Assembly: GCF_954871325.1 (NCBI RefSeq) | Contig: NC_088775.1 | Coordinates: forward strand, 61,295,561-61,359,560 | DNA: 64,000 nucleotides | Direction: 5' to 3' | DNA from: Gordionus sp. m RMFG-2023 | Lineage: Eukaryota > Nematomorpha > Gordioida > Chordodea > Parachordodidae | In this document: positions 51,501 to 56,835 of the stretch, piece by piece | How positions within the stretch are numbered: the stretch's first letter is position 1 | How the letters are laid out: every line of letters starts with the position of its first letter | Notes under the pieces: generated by a model | What the model saw: only the letters and a program-made list of their open reading frames with translations | Databases searched by the model: none | Told to the model about the DNA's origin: nothing | Made by a program: the position numbers and the translations under genes

Positions 51501-54126
51501 ATTCCCTATTCGACAGTTTTCTTTAAATTTTGAAAGTTGGAATTGCCAATTTGAAAACGGGTATTTGGGTATAGATCAGTGTTATCAAGATCTAACATGT
51601 CTGATGTTAGATCTATTGTACCTAGGCATTTTTTTGATCTATCTCGAGTTTAAATTCGACCTCTTACTTAGAGCAGTAATAATTTATCTAATTCTTTTGA
51701 TGAGATTTTCAACAAAGGATACCTTTTTAATACCATCTACTTACGAGATTGTGTAAACCATGACCCAAACATAATTGGTGTTCATATTCGTCTAACGAAC
51801 ACCCTTTCTAACATATAGCCCAGCATCTGACCATTTGTATTTTTTTTTAAATTAAATTTCTCTTCTATTTTATCAATCTCAGTTAGAATAATCTCACCTG
51901 TGTGTTTTTGGGTTATATAATGAGTTGCTAAAGTAAAGTAAATCATTTCAAAATTATCATTTATTAAATGAAGTGTAAATGTAATATAGTTTCTTCTTCT
52001 ATATTGATCTATCCACATATTGAATGTAATTGAGCAAAATTTTGACCCTGGGTTAATTTATTCTTGGTGCTTTCATTGATAGGTAAACATCATTAAGAGC
52101 AGTACGGCTTAGTGTTGTCCTGTTTGGCAAATCAGAATTAGAATTAATAACTTGATATTTCAAAAATAAGTTTTTGGAATTTTATAACAAAACATCATTA
52201 TATCATTAATTTAGGGACAATTTATCAAGAAGAAATAAACCTGTTAAAAATTTATTCTGGGTTTTATGTAAAGCTACCCAGAAACAGAGATGATTAGGAT
52301 AAATGAATATGCAATTAACTAATATTTTTTAAATTATTCATGTCTATATGTAAACATTGTTGGCATGGCTAGGAAATTTAACTATTGTAAACCTTCCTCA
52401 ACAGCCCCTACTATTTCAACAAAACAAAAAAGACATAGAGGTAGATTTTAAAAGGTTCTTGTTTAATAATAATGGATTTAATTAATGTATAATATTATAG
52501 ATAATATACCAATTTTTTTATAAACATGACACCTTCAAAAATCTTTCATTCCTAAATTATCAATTGATTGAAAAGGTAATAAGTCAGCACAACATAATAA
52601 CACATAGTATCTTGCTAGAAGCCATTTTTTAGATGTTTAAGAATTTGTCTGGAATTTTGGTTAGGATATAAAATATTTTTTTAAATCTTGCGATTTTGAT
52701 GAAGTATCTTCTTTAATATTATGATCAGAAGTCAAGTGTTTTAACAAATTTCCTATGCCAATGTTGATTGAAAAGTTTTGAATTTTATAGCTATATTATA
52801 TTTTACAAAACATATTTTAATTAGTAAAAGAAAATATTTAAAAAAAATATAACTTGAAAAGGGGTTATTTGAATCATCGTGTACAATAGCCTTTTCTAAA
52901 CAACAATTACAGTAAAATTTGAATTTGTTTTATTATCTCCTTTTAAGTGTAAGAAACCAAAAAACTTCCACACAAATGATTTTTTATTATTTACTGTTAT
53001 AATACTAAAATTATTTAGTTTATTAAATGTAGAGGCATCCATTTTTAAAATATGTAAAATTATGATTTTAAAACATGTAGAAAATAAATTCATCCTGATT
53101 AACATTTAAAAAATTACAAAAGTGATGTTGACCAATTATTAGAATATAAAGGTATAAAATATGAAAAAAAATTCTGCGCCGGCCAAATCGGCGGCGCGCC
53201 AGCATGATTTTCATAAACGGCGGCGTTTTCGGCGCCATAAAGTTGGCGGCCGGCGCACGGTCTAATAATGTCTCTTTCAATAATCATAACTCCAAAATTA
53301 GTTGAATGTCCAACTAATTCTTTTATTTACTTATTAAATATATTCAACGTAATAAAATATATTTCTCTGTCCATTTTCGGTTTTCACTTTCTAATTTTGT
53401 CTTACTACTTTTGTTATATTTTTATTTTGTCAATTAATGTACTTTAAATAAATACCAGCTTTAATCACCCAGAAATATTTTCTTTTTGGCAGGGATGGTT
53501 TGAGCGCTAAGATTTTTTTTGTTGCCCTAAGGTGAAAAGTTGGTCAATTTAATATTTTATATTTATCTGAAATATTAGGTTTCGAGAGCATCGATTTCAC
53601 CCAGATATGAAGTATTGCAGGAGACTATACCCTCACATACATAACACTGACGGGTTTTTTATCGCTAAATTGCGTAAGATATATCAAAAGCCCGAACCTG
53701 AAAAACCTAGCGATAGTATATCTACCAAATCTCTCACTACAAAAAAAACCGATTCTAACGTTAAAGGTTAGTTCTCATTTTGACCGTTTTATTTATCTTT
53801 GAATTCAATATTATTTATTAATTAAAAAAATTCTGAACGATTTATGAAATTAAAAAATTATATACTAATTTTAAATTTTAAGATGACAATTTTCATATCT
53901 ACGAACTTAAAATAAAGCCACAAATTAGATTAAAATAAGAGATGTACGATTCTTAGATTTTAAATGTCGTATATTTCTTCTTAAAAATCGACCTTAATTA
54001 TTATTTTTTTAAATTACATTCTCCTTTTCTACTATCATTTTATTAGCAAGATTGATTGAAACTAAAACTCGCAAACGATTTCTCAAAAAAGGATCGACTC
54101 ACATTAAAAGGTATGGCAAAACCTAG
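17313..54126 (+). CDS. NOP2: NOP2/NSUN1, nucleolar 25S/28S rRNA cytosine-5 methyltransferase (15 exons)
   Basis: S-adenosylmethionine-dependent enzyme that methylates a cytosine of large-subunit rRNA and is needed for 60S ribosome assembly in the nucleolus. Exons: 17313-17397, 17442-17484, 17526-17611, 17651-17730, 17772-17825, 17867-17940, 18244-18546, 23370-23639, 24431-24669, 25182-25321, 38641-38730, 39353-39469, 40954-41051, 53579-53766, 54047-54126. They total 1947 nt (648 aa) with every junction GT-AG and in phase. Order: basic N-terminus, acidic linker, PUA-less RNA-binding entry ([17 protein letters not shown]), SAM motif [12 protein letters not shown] at about 397-408, DAPCMGTGV (Cys ~472), YSTCS (Cys ~524), FREHRFHPD and [13 protein letters not shown], then a basic tail. 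Length is close to yeast Nop2 and shorter than human, which has a longer C-terminal tail. The gene looks functional despite a 37-kb span. Confidence 0.93.
18026..18163. mobile_element. hobo-like hAT MITE, 138 bp, in NOP2 intron 6
   Basis: Terminal inverted repeats CAGAGACCTGCAG and CCTGCAGGTCTCTG bound a non-coding unit with GCCCAGCCC words. The flanks ATATACAC (18018-18025) and ATATACAT (18164-18171) agree at 7 of 8 bases. The end sequence closely resembles the published Drosophila hobo terminus (CAGAGAACTGCA), so a hAT transposase of that branch probably mobilised it. It is the smallest of three well-delimited copies in the window. Confidence 0.85.
19366..21010 (+). mobile_element. 5'-truncated non-LTR retrotransposon (APE-type RT ORF) in NOP2 intron 7
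   Basis: A continuous frame from about 19366 to the stop at 20669. It begins inside the RT ([16 protein letters not shown]), then [13 protein letters not shown] (motif A), [14 protein letters not shown] (motif B), [11 protein letters not shown] (motif C with the catalytic YADD) and a thumb region with [12 protein letters not shown]-terminal stretch, [18 protein letters not shown], is typical of CR1/Jockey/RTE-type LINE proteins. The N-terminal endonuclease half is absent, as in ordinary 5' truncation during target-primed reverse transcription. The remaining 416+ codons are open, suggesting a young copy. Less AT-rich DNA to about 21010 is the probable 3' UTR. It lies in the sense orientation of the host gene. 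Confidence 0.88.
21180..22300 (-). mobile_element. hAT relic, ZMYM/DUF4371-type transposase, antisense in NOP2 intron 7
   Basis: Reading the - strand from 22300 down: a DUF4371 part with [24 protein letters not shown], then [15 protein letters not shown] (the YDGAxxMSG motif near the second catalytic Asp). A C-terminal dimerisation block follows at 21449-21207 ([17 protein letters not shown], corresponding to the AsxERsFSxLKRIK motif). Several stops and frameshifts separate the parts, so it is dead. It belongs to the same broad class as 5680-6662, but the sequences differ enough to be a different lineage. I did not locate its terminal repeats. Confidence 0.7.
22570..23369. other. AT-rich end of NOP2 intron 7 with a G-run
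   Basis: No element recognised, except a T-run followed by an unbroken run of about 16 G residues at 23033-23048 and a nearby GGCCCCCC. Together these could form a G-quadruplex or hairpin. Just before exon 8, about 23240-23330 carries several GAACGTTC/GTTCGT words like those at 34196-34260. Confidence 0.4.
23370..25321 (+). CDS. NOP2: NOP2 exons 8-10: RNA-binding entry and SAM-binding core
   Basis: Exon 8 (23370-23639) encodes [20 protein letters not shown] then [20 protein letters not shown], the conserved entry to the NOL1/NOP2/Sun domain. Exon 9 (24431-24669) begins with a serine-rich insert, [13 protein letters not shown], then [17 protein letters not shown] and the SAM motif [12 protein letters not shown]. 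Exon 10 (25182-25321) gives [15 protein letters not shown], the acidic loop that contacts SAM, then [10 protein letters not shown]. Phases are 2, 1 and 0 at the exits. The Ser-rich insert has no equivalent I recall in human or yeast NOP2 and may be lineage-specific. The introns of 791 and 512 bp hold no recognisable element. Confidence 0.93.
25655..25948. mobile_element. hobo-like hAT MITE, 294 bp, in NOP2 intron 10
   Basis: The left end is CAGAGACCTGCAGAGG and the right end GGCCTGCAGGTCTA. A perfect 8-bp duplication, ATATATCT, lies at 25647-25654 and 25949-25956. The interior repeats GGCCAGGCCT, GCCCGGCC and GACCTGGCCC words separated by A/T runs. It is non-coding and is the best-preserved of the family here. 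Confidence 0.9.
26166..26687. mobile_element. Fold-back element: ~520-bp imperfect palindrome
   Basis: The left arm starts AAACTAGCTGATGTTAGCCC and the right arm ends GGCTATCAGCTAGTTT. The arms stay complementary with many mismatches to a centre near 26450, where ATGAGAGTTTTGCATGACC meets its near complement. Paired landmarks include CACAAATTTTCCTATCTT (26232) with AAGATAGGAAAATTTTG (26636), and GTACCTTTAATTTATGTGCA (26334) with its inverse near 26565. Similar pieces lie at about 41710-41760 and 42240-42400, so it is a repeat family, most likely a fold-back MITE. No coding. Confidence 0.8.
26900..27860 (-). mobile_element. Helitron N-terminal protein fossil
   Basis: On the - strand, from about 27850 down, the translation in mixed frames matches the Helitron_like_N region. 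It has a cysteine module, [11 protein letters not shown], then [11 protein letters not shown]; an ICIDECTDF region where the YNxxFAFxS motif is expected; and, near 27480-27270, [11 protein letters not shown], then [25 protein letters not shown] and [16 protein letters not shown]. These correspond to the conserved DIVV..R.G.L..I..LHP.YD.L.YPLLFP.GE.GWH block of Helitron Rep/helicase proteins. Helitrons move by rolling-circle replication. The copy lacks the Rep nuclease and helicase here and has several breaks, so it is an inactive fragment. Confidence 0.75.
28530..29185 (+). pseudogene. Fragment of a transposon-associated protein (ATSHG..CDG family)
   Basis: Two open pieces, 28536-28736 and 28990-29184, flank a decayed stretch. 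The first has [20 protein letters not shown] then [13 protein letters not shown]. The middle keeps [19 protein letters not shown]. The second has [21 protein letters not shown] and [16 protein letters not shown]. From memory, a protein family repeated in many invertebrate genomes carries the series 'WxFFATSHGKGxCDGxGGxxKR...ASLQRP', followed by a C-terminal 'PxGPSxSFxWPxxxD' segment. I do not know its formal name or element class. Here the GGxxKR part is lost. It sits in NOP2 intron 10, in sense orientation. Confidence 0.5.
30371..31257 (+). mobile_element. BED-finger hAT relic (lineage shared with 51780-53030)
   Basis: A BED zinc-finger start at 30371-30540 reads [13 protein letters not shown], then [10 protein letters not shown], followed by [16 protein letters not shown] near 30600-30660. 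Further on, 31080-31257 reads in mixed frames as the catalytic-core start of a hAT transposase (FCAIT, a TDKYRRR-like stretch, [26 protein letters not shown]). The same block is found on the - strand at 51782-52018, so these are two copies of one family. Several frame breaks make it inactive. The Gypsy fossil begins exactly where the frame is cut, near 31258, suggesting insertion into this hAT. Confidence 0.7.
31258..33370 (-). mobile_element. Gypsy LTR retrotransposon fossil: gag zinc knuckles, protease, RT
   Basis: On the - strand, from high to low coordinates, there are three parts. First, gag-type CCHC knuckles (33110-32850: [42 protein letters not shown]). Second, an aspartic protease (32636-32301: [14 protein letters not shown]). 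Third, a reverse transcriptase (31876-31290: [39 protein letters not shown], and the MDD active-site segment near 31345). This order and these motifs identify Ty3/Gypsy. RNase H and integrase are absent and the copy has several breaks; it is a fossil. Its leader and a candidate LTR end near 33860 lie upstream. The region is clearly less AT-rich than its surroundings. Confidence 0.88.
33371..34193 (-). other. Probable Gypsy leader and 5' LTR zone
   Basis: Upstream (in element sense) of the Gypsy gag lies AT-rich leader. Then, on the - strand near 33866, comes a TGGTGCCGTGATC stretch of the sort used as a tRNA primer-binding site. Beyond it, 33870-34190 would be the 5' LTR. I did not find the second LTR, so its limits are not fixed. 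Calling this an LTR is inference from position and the primer-site-like word. Confidence 0.45.
34194..35000 (+). mobile_element. hAT relic with TAGTGTTGT end and GAACG repeats
   Basis: The left end is TAGTGTTGTAAACGAACGCG, followed by dense GAACG/CGTTC words to 34260 (sub-terminal repeats). Further in, 34780-34850 reads [18 protein letters not shown] and 34890-34950 reads [20 protein letters not shown]. These correspond to the hAT transposase 'L..gl.kRF ... YvlAtiLDPrfKlkW' segment. The rest of the transposase and the right end are not seen. The remnant lies in NOP2 intron 10. Confidence 0.6.
35001..37285. other. Transposon debris in NOP2 intron 10
   Basis: No gene seen. A CTGATTAGTAATTCTTCAATxA-type unit recurs near 35566, 35789 and 36331, suggesting an old dispersed or tandem repeat. 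About 36150-36270 ends CCTGTAGGAAAATCCTGGATACGCACAC. Its complement gives the peptide [10 protein letters not shown], often seen as spurious protein predictions from repeats in animal genomes. A less AT-rich patch at 35910-35960 is unexplained. Confidence 0.4.
37286..38442. mobile_element. Element with ~120-bp inverted arms, carrying a nested TAGTGTTGT element
   Basis: The arms at about 37440-37560 and 38295-38420 are inverted copies: CTTTGAACCAATAT with ATATTGGTTCAAAG, and CACGAATGATCAAGTT with AACTTGATCATTCGTG. The right tip reads, on the - strand, TAGGGCTGTGCAGGTCCAC, a hAT-like start. Between the arms lies a second inverted pair, TAGTGTTGTAAACAG at 37621 and a right end near 38263, so one non-autonomous element appears to be nested in another. 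No coding is seen. Confidence 0.65.
37621..38263. mobile_element. TAGTGTTGT-type non-autonomous hAT-like element (nested)
   Basis: The left end is TAGTGTTGTAAACAG with TTTAGTCGATTTTTAAAAA near 37642. The right end has TTAGTCGTTATTAAAAATCG near 38221, in inverted sense with mismatches. The core carries TGGCTATTAATTTAG-type words. The family also has members at 40543-40733 and possibly 34194. Confidence 0.55.
38641..41051 (+). CDS. NOP2: NOP2 exons 11-13: catalytic cysteine exons
   Basis: Exon 11 (38641-38730, 30 codons) reads [20 protein letters not shown]: motif IV with the Pro-Cys catalytic centre. The residue after Cys is Met where human has Ser. Exon 12 (39353-39469, 39 codons) ends [10 protein letters not shown]: motif VI Thr-Cys, the base/release cysteine of m5C RNA methyltransferases. 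Exon 13 (40954-41051) reads [20 protein letters not shown]. Exon 11 lies 13.3 kb downstream of exon 10, and exon 14 lies 12.5 kb downstream of exon 13; both gaps are transposon-filled. The introns of 622 and 1484 bp between these exons carry MITE remnants (38827-39044, 40543-40733). Confidence 0.93.
38827..39044. mobile_element. Degenerate hobo-like MITE in NOP2 intron 11
   Basis: The left end, GAATCTGCAATGG, and right end, TTGCATCTTTCTG, are weak inverted repeats resembling the CAGAGACCTGCAG family. The interior has GCCTAGCCCGG, GGCCAGGCA and GGCCCGACCCATTACCCGG words like the better copies. It is more diverged and so presumably older. Confidence 0.55.
40543..40733. mobile_element. TAGTGTTGTTAAA MITE, 191 bp, in NOP2 intron 12
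   Basis: Clear terminal inverted repeats: TAGTGTTGTTAAACGTCTCG at the left, and at the right AAAATCGAAACA followed by TTTAACAACACTA. The interior is non-coding. I could not establish a convincing 8-bp duplication from the flanks (GTGCTATA on the left, GCTAGGTT on the right). The ends resemble 37621 and 34194. Confidence 0.75.
41488..41690. mobile_element. hobo-like hAT MITE, 203 bp, in NOP2 intron 13
   Basis: It begins CAGAGACCTATAGGTCCGGG and ends CGCTGCAGGTCTCTA, with flanks ATATATAT (41480-41487) and ATATATAC (41691-41698). The interior carries CCCAGCTGGGCC and AAACCCGGGCCAGG words and is non-coding. Third well-delimited copy of the family. Confidence 0.85.
41700..42420. repeat. Dispersed fold-back fragments and GGCC-rich repeat
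   Basis: 41710-41760 (GATAGCCCGTCAAGAATGAC) and 42240-42400 (GTGAATCACAAATTTACTTT, GGTATATATTTAGTACCTT) match the arms of the fold-back element at 26166-26687. Between them, 41770-42070 has GGGCCTA, GGCCC and GGCCTAC words in an AT background, apparently another decayed element inserted into the fold-back copy. Confidence 0.5.
42623..45333 (+). mobile_element. hAT DNA transposon, 2.7 kb, complete ends and perfect target duplication
   Basis: The ends are CAGGGTTGGCATGTCGGTCA and its counterpart, ATCGGTCGCACAACCCTG; both sub-termini carry TTGACCGGTCA words. TTTAAAAC is duplicated exactly at 42615-42622 and 45334-45341. The transposase is on the + strand in pieces: a BED-type finger (43302-43487, [20 protein letters not shown]), 43516-43773, a block near 43790-44018 ([33 protein letters not shown] with the first catalytic Asp), 44036-44818 ([14 protein letters not shown] with the second Asp; [14 protein letters not shown]), and 44779-45195 ([24 protein letters not shown], the dimerisation motif). 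Four frame changes lie between pieces (near 43485, 43770, 44015, 44790), mostly at A/T runs. The protein is therefore interrupted, though otherwise well conserved. Confidence 0.93.
45342..45665. repeat. Paralogous copy of the hAT insertion site (empty site)
   Basis: 45608-45660 (GAAAGGTAGGGAAATGATTT then AAAACATACATTTGTAG and TATTTTCCTTTCCTA) matches the sequence obtained by joining the flanks of the hAT at 42623-45333, with TTTAAAAC present once. It is an unoccupied copy of the same host repeat. Confidence 0.75.
45730..45850 (+). other. Possible tRNA-derived SINE
   Basis: A TATAGCGTTAAGCTGCTGC stretch (A-box-like) is followed about 45 bp later by TCGCGAGTTTGATTCCTAC (B-box-like), then a non-tRNA tail with an imperfect TGTGACACAATG/TTTGTGACACG inverted word. 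The spacing fits a pol III promoter. I could not fold a functional tRNA. Tentative. Confidence 0.35.
46172..46375 (-). CDS. Possible first exon with signal peptide, unrecognised
   Basis: An ATG frame on the - strand starts [20 protein letters not shown], which looks like a signal peptide or membrane anchor. It is followed by a proline-rich [15 protein letters not shown] stretch and [18 protein letters not shown] lies at the end of the frame (GAG/GTAACG), so it could be an exon whose partner lies at lower coordinates. I recognise no family and found no second exon. It lies antisense within NOP2 intron 13. A chance frame is quite possible. Confidence 0.22.
   Translation of the reverse strand: MNNVNNFIPGFLVSFLLFVMLYFPYMTFPPPPLTSPYPLDPSSNYANVQTHYTFDDKQLICGHYEVT
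46655..46872. repeat. Inverted-repeat pair (fold-back MITE remnant)
   Basis: TGACATTTAGATTCAGTTAG at about 46669 and its inverse CTAACTGAATCTAAATGTCA at about 46845, each joined to a CTTTTGAAA / TTTCAAAAG word, form arms of about 40 bp separated by about 120 bp. No coding. Probably a small fold-back element. Confidence 0.75.
48225..50190 (-). mobile_element. Second non-autonomous LTR element with internal minisatellite, antisense copy; structure looks whole
   Basis: The direct repeats are 48225-48427 and 49989-50190, differing at few positions by eye. CATAC is duplicated at 48220-48224 and 50191-50195. On the - strand the LTR starts TGTTAATTGT. The primer-binding site next to the upstream LTR reads TGGCGCCCCGGTACG, and a polypurine tract AAGAGGGGAA precedes the downstream LTR. 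Internal sequence matches that of 13467-15976 in inverse orientation (for example the CTCTGGATGTTGGACTGGAA segment and the ATGACTACC array), but the LTRs themselves differ. No gag or pol. It sits inside a hAT relic, like the first copy. Confidence 0.88.
49560..49825 (-). repeat. Minisatellite of the second LTR element
   Basis: On the + strand, GTAGTCATCTCAATAGGTTA, AGCAGTCATCACAATAG and similar units repeat at about 18-40 bp steps, the complement of the array at 14068-14520. Unit order and number differ between the two elements. Confidence 0.85.
50470..50685 (-). mobile_element. RTE-like LINE, C-terminal RT fragment
   Basis: On the - strand the translation gives [20 protein letters not shown], then [26 protein letters not shown] and NRLR followed by YGHTMRGP. 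This matches the conserved end of RTE-type LINE proteins (YGSExW...RRLxxxEMRMLRWMxGVTRxDRxRNxxIRxxLxVxP...RLRWYGHVxR). Only the C-terminal end is present, with one stop. It is a small 3' remnant, cut off beside the hAT relic ending near 50460. Confidence 0.78.
51205..51475. repeat. GGCCTGGG-rich MITE core without clear ends
   Basis: Words such as TAGGCCTGGGTATACAGGCC, ACCCGGGTCAGG and CTGCCAGGCCTG recur in an A/T background as in the hobo-like MITEs, but the CAGAGACCTGCAG ends are not recognisable. Likely an old family member. Confidence 0.45.
51780..53030 (-). mobile_element. BED-finger hAT relic, antisense in NOP2 intron 13
   Basis: Read from 53030 down on the - strand: [11 protein letters not shown], then [18 protein letters not shown] (BED finger start, SxVWxxF), [10 protein letters not shown] near 52745 (finger end), [11 protein letters not shown] near 52090, then 52018-51782 with [19 protein letters not shown] and [16 protein letters not shown]. 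The last is the core start seen also at 31080-31257 on the + strand. The C-terminal half and dimerisation domain are missing. Several breaks, inactive. Confidence 0.7.
53176..53256. mobile_element. 81-bp CpG-rich palindromic element
   Basis: Begins GCGCCGGCCAAATCGGCGGC and ends with the inverse GGCCGGCGC, with CGGCGGCGTTTTCGGCGCC inside. It is a compact unit of mostly G and C, with many CpGs, in an otherwise extremely AT-rich intron. It looks like a small MITE; flanking duplication not established. It lies about 320 bp before NOP2 exon 14. Confidence 0.65.
53579..54126 (+). CDS. NOP2: NOP2 exons 14-15: C-terminal core and basic tail
   Basis: Exon 14 (53579-53766) starts by completing a Lys codon from exon 13, then [19 protein letters not shown] and [12 protein letters not shown], the last conserved block of the methyltransferase fold. 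A linker, [14 protein letters not shown], follows. Exon 15 (54047-54126) adds a basic tail ([20 protein letters not shown]) and a TAG stop at 54124. An ATTAAA hexamer about 30 bp past the stop (near 54150) could serve as the polyadenylation signal, but this is inference. Confidence 0.92.
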
Positions 54127-54712
54127 AATAAGGGAAAAGCGCGTGACTAATTAAAAATATTGTTGGACTTCATTTATTCGTTAGTTATATTGCCTCGAAC
54201 AAAATATAGTTGTTAATTTTGAATTACATGTATATTTTAATGATATCTTGGCCTTAAACCTTTTAAGATGTTTTAGTTCGATATTATGCTTGTTATGTAC
54301 CTGGTCAAATAGGGGGGTTGATTACGGTCAATATTCCAGGAGTAATGGGGTCTCGGACAAAACCAATTTCTGTGTGCCCTTAGTCGTATGTTAGATGTTG
54401 AATCTATGAACAAATAAAAAAATATGCAAACGGACAGAATCAATATCTATATAATTCTAGAGGGCAATATAGAAATTGGCATCCCTCCCCGTGTTCCACA
54501 ACCTACGAGGGTCCAATTTTAACTAAATTTAATATTTGGTTTATTAATTAACCACCGTCGAGCTCAACAAGATGTAAGGCACCTCGGACTTGGGATTTAT
54601 AAGGATCCTCAGAAAATGTCTTAATTTTTTAGAATGCATTTCATAATTATATATAAATAATTATAATATAATGCATAAATCGGAACAGGTCAAAAGCGAA
54701 TATTTTTTATAA
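54127..54712. other. Downstream flank of NOP2
   Basis: No coding seen. Convergent spacing to the - strand frame ending at 54713. An ATTAAA near 54150 is the best candidate poly(A) signal for NOP2. Confidence 0.35.
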
Positions 54713-54916
54713 CTATAAAGAATTTGACTTGCTGAGAGGAGGCCCTTTAACGTCTATTTGTTTTATCATAAGTCTTGCAGGTAAATTCCTTATAATGACT
54801 TCATTATTATCTTCAATATATTCCCTCATCTCATTTATTGCGAGATAGACATTTTGCTCTTCATCATAACGAATGTGAGGGTCTGCTGGCCTGTTATCTT
54901 TTTCTAAATATTCCAT
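54713..54916 (-). CDS. Unidentified 67-codon frame, possible host exon
   Basis: ATG-initiated - strand frame of mixed, globular-looking composition: MEYLEKDNRPADPHIRYDEE, then NVYLAINEMREYIEDNNEVI and ARLMIKQIDVKGPPL. It lacks the low-complexity bias of chance AT-rich frames. The frame also stays open upstream to a TTTTTTAG acceptor-like site at about 54933, so it could be the last exon of a longer gene. I recognise no family. It is convergent with NOP2, about 590 bp away. Real exon, recent pseudogene or chance frame cannot be separated here. Confidence 0.4.
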   Translation of the reverse strand: MEYLEKDNRPADPHIRYDEEQNVYLAINEMREYIEDNNEVIIRNLPARLMIKQIDVKGPPLSKSNSL

Positions 54917-55236
54917 GTTAGATAAGTTAGCTAAAAAAGGTATATTTAATAGAATTTTTAATTGGTAGAATTATAGAAATTAGCATCCCTTAACCTATTT
55001 TCAGATTGTCTATTAAGGCAGTAATGAATTGATTTTTGTTTATACCAGAGTGCCTTCTGTTTTCTCAATATTACTAATCATAATTTATTTATTCCCTAGC
55101 TTCTTAAGCTATTTTTAAATGTTCTCCTTTAGAAATATTAAATAAACATTCGTTTAGAAATTATAGAAGACATTTAAATCTACCAAGGCATCCATAAACA
55201 ATTTTAAAACCTTAGTGATTTTTCAGTTAGGTAAAC

Positions 55237-56498
55237 CAGAGATACCTAAACAAATATCGGTTCTTAAAAAATAAATATATCGGTTCGGTTCGAACCTAAA
55301 CACTGGTTTGAACATTTTTATATTCAAATCTACATTCGAATTATGTATAGGGAGTTATATTTTTTTTATTTCATTAATAAAATAAAATTTTCATTTTTAT
55401 TAATTGCACATTACAAAATAATATTTAAATTATAAATAATACAAATAAATATCAATGATTAATTTTAATATGAACAATATTTAACTTTATGAAATTTATT
55501 AGGCCACACAATTAATATATTTTTTCAAGATTCGTCTCACTCAAATTCATCTATAAAAAGATAGTATAAATTTAATTGTTGAAAAATATCTTTCCCACTA
55601 ACTTGGGTAGCTGGCACTGAGTATGATATCAAACAATTTACATAATACTGAGCATCGATTACTCTGATTTTTCCAATAGTTTAAAATATTCATAGTTTTA
55701 TTTAACATGGTTTCTTTACAAAAAATAACTTTTATTTCTTTGATTATATTTTGCCAAATACTTAAGGCTTGTTCTGCAACATTAGATTGAATATTTTGAG
55801 AAATAATTTTAATTTTACCCACGTCTTCTAATATAGGATCAAGAATTTTTTTAAAACCTTTATCATCGATTAATTTGAATGGTCTGCAATTAAAAGTGAC
55901 CAACTCAGTACAAGCATCGGTTATTTTTTTTTATTTAGTTTTACTGATATTGTTTGTTCTAATAATGCTTCTACTAGCGTCTGTTGGTTTGATGACATCT
56001 TAAACCTTTTTATTTTATTAGGCTTTTATTGTGATATTTTGTTAATTTTATCGAATTCTAGATGGTGGTTTCTTTATGTGACGCTCAAAATTTATGATGG
56101 CCTTTCATATTTATTTGACAATCAGTAATATTACATTTTGATGTGGCATTTATAATACTATATGTAAATAATTTATATATTGGATTTAATTTTCTCTAGA
56201 CATTATAATTTATAAACCTAAAATATTTAAAAAATGATGTAAAATGGCAATATTTTAAAGTTTATAAAAATTATGACTGACACTTATCAATCAAATTGGT
56301 AATAATCTTTAAAACTATTCAAATTTAATTAAAATTTTTGCAATATACTAGTAATAACTTACATATTTTATAGGCATAAAATTATGAGGCTCGAACCGAT
56401 TCAGAGCCATTTTAAAGGTTCAGGTTCGGCTAGAAATTTTTTAACGGTTTAGGTTTGATAAAAAATACCGGTTTTTAACGGTTCGGTTTGGATCCCTG
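55237..56498 (-). mobile_element. hAT element, 1.26 kb, with perfect 8-bp target duplication
   Basis: Ends: CAGAGATACCTAAACAAATA on the left; on the right, complement starting CAGGGATCCAAACCGAACCG. AGGTAAAC is exact at 55229-55236 and 56499-56506. Sub-terminal zones at both ends are rich in CGGTTCGGTTCGAACC words. On the - strand, an N-terminal frame (about 56000-55910: MSSNQQTLVEALLEQ) is followed by 55918-55598 with CTELVTFNCRPFKLIDDKGF and ILDPILEDVGKI, the BED-type hAT segment before the catalytic core. The catalytic and dimerisation domains are absent, so it is an internally deleted, non-autonomous copy with well-kept ends. Confidence 0.88.
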
Positions 56499-56639
56499 AG
56501 GTAAACTTATTGTTCTTGTCTGAAGCCTTAAAGAAAGATTGGATAATTCAAATAAAACATCACACATCAATGTGAGATTTGATAAAAATTCACCACTTTA
56601 TAATTAAGTGGAGAGTAGTTATCTATATTGAGCCTAATT

Positions 56640-56835
56640 ATTCAAGCCCGGCAACGCTCAAAATTTTTTTTTTAATTTGTCTTACCCAGCCCAATCCCGA
56701 ATGTAATTTTTTTTTAAATTTGTCCTACCTGTCCCAACCACGAATGAAATTTTTTTAAATATGTCATACCTGGCCCAATCCCGAATGAACCTTTTTCTTA
56801 TTTGTCACGAATAGCTCGACATAATCAAAATTATT
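56640..56835. repeat. Tandem CCCAAxCCCGAATGAA-type repeat, MITE debris
   Basis: Three steps of about 53-58 bp (near 56690, 56740 and 56790) carry GTCxTACCxGxCCCAA, then CCCGAATG and a poly-T segment. Likely a decayed member of the GC-word MITEs with local tandem duplication. Confidence 0.5.
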
